Below are positions 51,382 to 52,726 of a DNA stretch of 52,726 nt, piece by piece. The notes beneath the pieces were generated by a model that worked only from the letters and a program-made list of their open reading frames with translations, did no database searches and was not told the DNA's origin. Origin of the DNA: Oscillospiraceae bacterium (lineage in GTDB: Bacteria; Bacillota; Clostridia; Oscillospirales; Oscillospiraceae); assembly GCA_017415775.1 (NCBI GenBank), contig JAFQFC010000047.1:1-52726 (forward strand), in the 5' to 3' direction. Positions within the stretch are counted from its first letter, which is position 1, and each line of letters opens with the position of its first letter. The position numbers and the translations under genes were made by a program.

Positions 51382-52040
51382 TGACCCCCATCCGACGCTA
51401 CAGCGCCCCGCTGCCCCCGGTGGACGAGGGGGAGATGCTGCGCTACGCCGCCTGCCGCACCCCGGACGAGGGGGTGCTGGCGCTGGCCCATGACGCTGCC
51501 GCCGAGGGCGAAACCGTGCTGCGCCCCGCCCTCTGCTGGCGGGAAGTGCCGCTGACGGTGACGGAAACCCGGGTGGACCTGTGCTTCACCGCCTTCGATT
51601 CTGCCAAGCTGGCCGCCGCCCTCCGGGGCTGCGACCGTGCGGTGATCTTCGCCGCCACGGTGGGTCTGGACTTAGACCGGCTCATCGCCCGCCACGGACG
51701 GCTCAGCCCCGCCCGTGGGCTCATGCTGCAGGCCCTGGGCGCCGAGCGCATCGAAGCGCTGTGCGACAGCTTCTGCGACTTTCTGGCGGCGGAGTACGCC
51801 CCCCTGACGGTGCGCCGCCGGTTTTCCCCCGGCTACGGCGACCTGCCGCTGCGCAGTCAGCGTGCCTTCTTCGACGCCTTGCAGTGCCACCGGGAGATCG
51901 GACTCTATCTCAACGAGAGCCTGCTGATGAGCCCCACCAAGTCGGTGACCGCCATCGTGGGCATCGGCCCGGGAGCGGACTGTACCCCCACCGGCTGCAA
52001 GGCCTGTGCTAAGGCGGATTGTGTGATGCGCAAGAGATGA
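51378..52040 (+). CDS. Vitamin B12-dependent methionine synthase activation-domain protein
   Basis: 220 aa. Resembles the free-standing MetH reactivation (AdoMet-binding) domain: EMLRYAACRTPDEGVLALA, VIFAATVGLDLDRLI, LQALGAERIEALCDSFC, RFSPGYGDLPLRSQ and LNESLLMSPTKSVTAIVGIG. The C-terminus has a cysteine cluster (C-x4-C-x2-C-x4-C, DCTPTGCKACAKADC). In Clostridia this domain is often split from MetH. The metH gene is not in the window; repeats and an IS30-like end follow instead. Start ATG 51378 overlaps the metF stop; ATG 51381 is an alternative. Confidence 0.88.
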   Translation: MMTPIRRYSAPLPPVDEGEMLRYAACRTPDEGVLALAHDAAAEGETVLRPALCWREVPLTVTETRVDLCFTAFDSAKLAAALRGCDRAVIFAATVGLDLDRLIARHGRLSPARGLMLQALGAERIEALCDSFCDFLAAEYAPLTVRRRFSPGYGDLPLRSQRAFFDALQCHREIGLYLNESLLMSPTKSVTAIVGIGPGADCTPTGCKACAKADCVMRKR

Positions 52041-52044
52041 TTTG

Positions 52045-52371
52045 CTGCCTTTCGTAGGGGCCGGCGCTTGCCGACGGCCCGTAAACATGATTTGCGCCCT
52101 TGATGGAACAAATATTGAATTTGCGCAGTGCCCCCTACGAGGTTGCCACCTTGTCCTGTCTCCGACGGGTCACTTTCTTTCAAACAGCGAAAGAAAGTAA
52201 CCAAAGAAGCGCCGCAAGGAACCGATGGTTCCTTGACCTCCTTTATCCTGCAAGAGCTGCCGACAAAGCCATGATTAAATGTTGCACTGCCTCTGCTTCT
52301 CTTTTCGCTGCCGCACCGCTCTAAAATGTAGGAGTAGGTAGTTCTACCGTCGTACCATGTGAGCGGCTGAG
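52045..52371 (+). repeat. Composite dispersed repeat, copy D
   Basis: A GTAGGGGCCGGCGCTTGCCGACGGCCC block (52056-52085) precedes the mosaic repeat: ACCTTGTCCTGTCTCCGACG, CTTTCTTT/AAAGAAAG, AAGGAACC/GGTTCCTT, TTTATCCTGCAAGAG, GCTGCCGCACCGCTC, GTTCTACCGTCGTA and GAGCGGCTGAG. It is then interrupted by the 105-nt element and resumes with GTTAGACGC at 52482. Confidence 0.8.
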
Positions 52372-52476
52372 TGGAAAGCGCCGAAGCGCTGCCGGTGGCA
52401 GATGAAGCGAGGCGCTTTCGAGGCAGCGCCCCGATTGGCGGGCGTGTCAGCGCCCGGGAATCGGCTGGCGCAACGG
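52372..52476 (+). other. Structured, apparently mobile 105-nt element, copy 2
   Basis: Second copy of the element at 27096-27200. It differs only at 52380, 52390, 52400, 52413, 52434 and 52461, which form the covarying pairs 52380/52413, 52390/52400 and 52434/52461. The surrounding repeat reads GCTGAG before it and GTTAGACGC after it. The same repeat at 29780-29792 (reverse) and 12285-12302 has GCTGAG-CGG-GTTAG with no insert. Confidence 0.8.
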
Positions 52477-52592
52477 AGATTGTTAGACGCTGGAGCAATT
52501 CAAAAAGAGAAGCACAGGCCAAGCCCCCCCTTTAGACAAAGGGAAAAGAGAAGGGGATAAAAACCTCCCCTGCCTAAGGGGAGGGGGGCAGA

Positions 52593-52726
52593 TTACAATT
52601 TGAAGTGCAACACTTCGAAAAATAAAAGACAATATACAAACCATCGTGTAAAATGTAGTCACCACAACAAACACGCACACGAGGAGATCTGTATATTGTC
52701 CTACACACATTTTACACTGGAAGAAA
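52593..52726 (+). mobile_element. Left end of an IS30-like insertion sequence (partial)
   Basis: A sharp drop in GC content begins after 52590. An imperfect terminal-repeat-like stretch, TTTGAAGTGCAACACTTCG, is followed about 100 bases later by a transposase start. The right part is beyond the window. The exact IS boundary is not determined. Confidence 0.5.
52696..52726 (+). CDS. IS30-family transposase, first codons only
   Basis: TTG start with GAGGAG 9 nt upstream, reading (M)SYTHFTLEE before the window ends. Many IS30-family transposases begin with a YTHLTLEER-like motif preceding the N-terminal helix-turn-helix. Only ten codons are visible, so the call rests on this motif and position. 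Confidence 0.55.
   Translation, partial: MSYTHFTLEE

Overview
The window is GC-rich chromosomal DNA from an anaerobic, low-complexity-regulation Gram-positive of the Clostridia, most likely an Oscillospiraceae-type gut bacterium (inference). The reasons are strong AGGAGG ribosome sites, sigma-A promoters (TTGACA/TTGCAA with 17-bp spacers), many tight 4-bp ATGA gene overlaps, an amino-acid-fermenting gene set, and intergenic DNA crowded with dispersed repeats. I recognise no rRNA, tRNA or CRISPR.

Layout. (1) 0.5-4.1 kb, minus strand: L-ribulokinase (araB) followed by a two-domain HAD phosphatase fusion and a third related HAD phosphatase. (2) 4.4-7.5 kb: two tandem M81 (MlrC-like) metallopeptidase paralogues. 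(3) 7.6-12.2 kb: glutamate mutase S-L-E (glmS, glmL, glmE) and methylaspartate ammonia-lyase. (4) 13-20.9 kb: a divergent citramalate/citrate lyase locus, with citC, a P-loop protein and an alpha/beta hydrolase on the minus strand, and citD-citE-citF-GntR-citXG on the plus strand. Regions 3 and 4 together encode glutamate to 3-methylaspartate to mesaconate, and citramalate to acetate plus pyruvate. The mesaconate hydratase between them is not in the window. (5) 21-23.8 kb: small unknown genes and a CstA-family transporter. (6) 24-26 kb: an ECF sigma factor with a membrane partner. (7) 26.4-31.2 kb, minus strand: flavodoxin, rRNA methyltransferase-like, MATE exporter, cysteine desulfurase. (8) 31.3-35.3 kb, plus strand: mtaB, YfbR-like nucleotidase, ACT protein, UPF0210, GNAT. 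(9) 36.2-42.8 kb: EamA transporter, glycerol-kinase-like FGGY kinase, lipoprotein, AraC regulator, a frameshifted DeoR regulator, PhnW-like aminotransferase. (10) 43.2-48.9 kb, minus strand: ApbE, NusG-II, Gx transporter, AAA+ ATPase and lipoprotein, then recR and rpe. (11) 49.3-52 kb: a zinc-ribbon membrane protein, a phage-type DUF6291-like gene, metF and a MetH-activation-domain protein. The window ends at the first codons of an IS30-like transposase.

The most unusual content is non-coding. A 105-nt element occurs twice (27096-27200 and 52372-52476). The copies differ at only six positions, and all six fall into three compensatory base pairs of predicted helices. Each copy interrupts a longer dispersed repeat whose uninterrupted form is also present in the window, so it looks like a structured mobile element. 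Separately, several intergenic regions hold arrays of variable mini-hairpins joined by a constant 7-9 nt linker; recR is flanked by two such arrays in inverted orientation.
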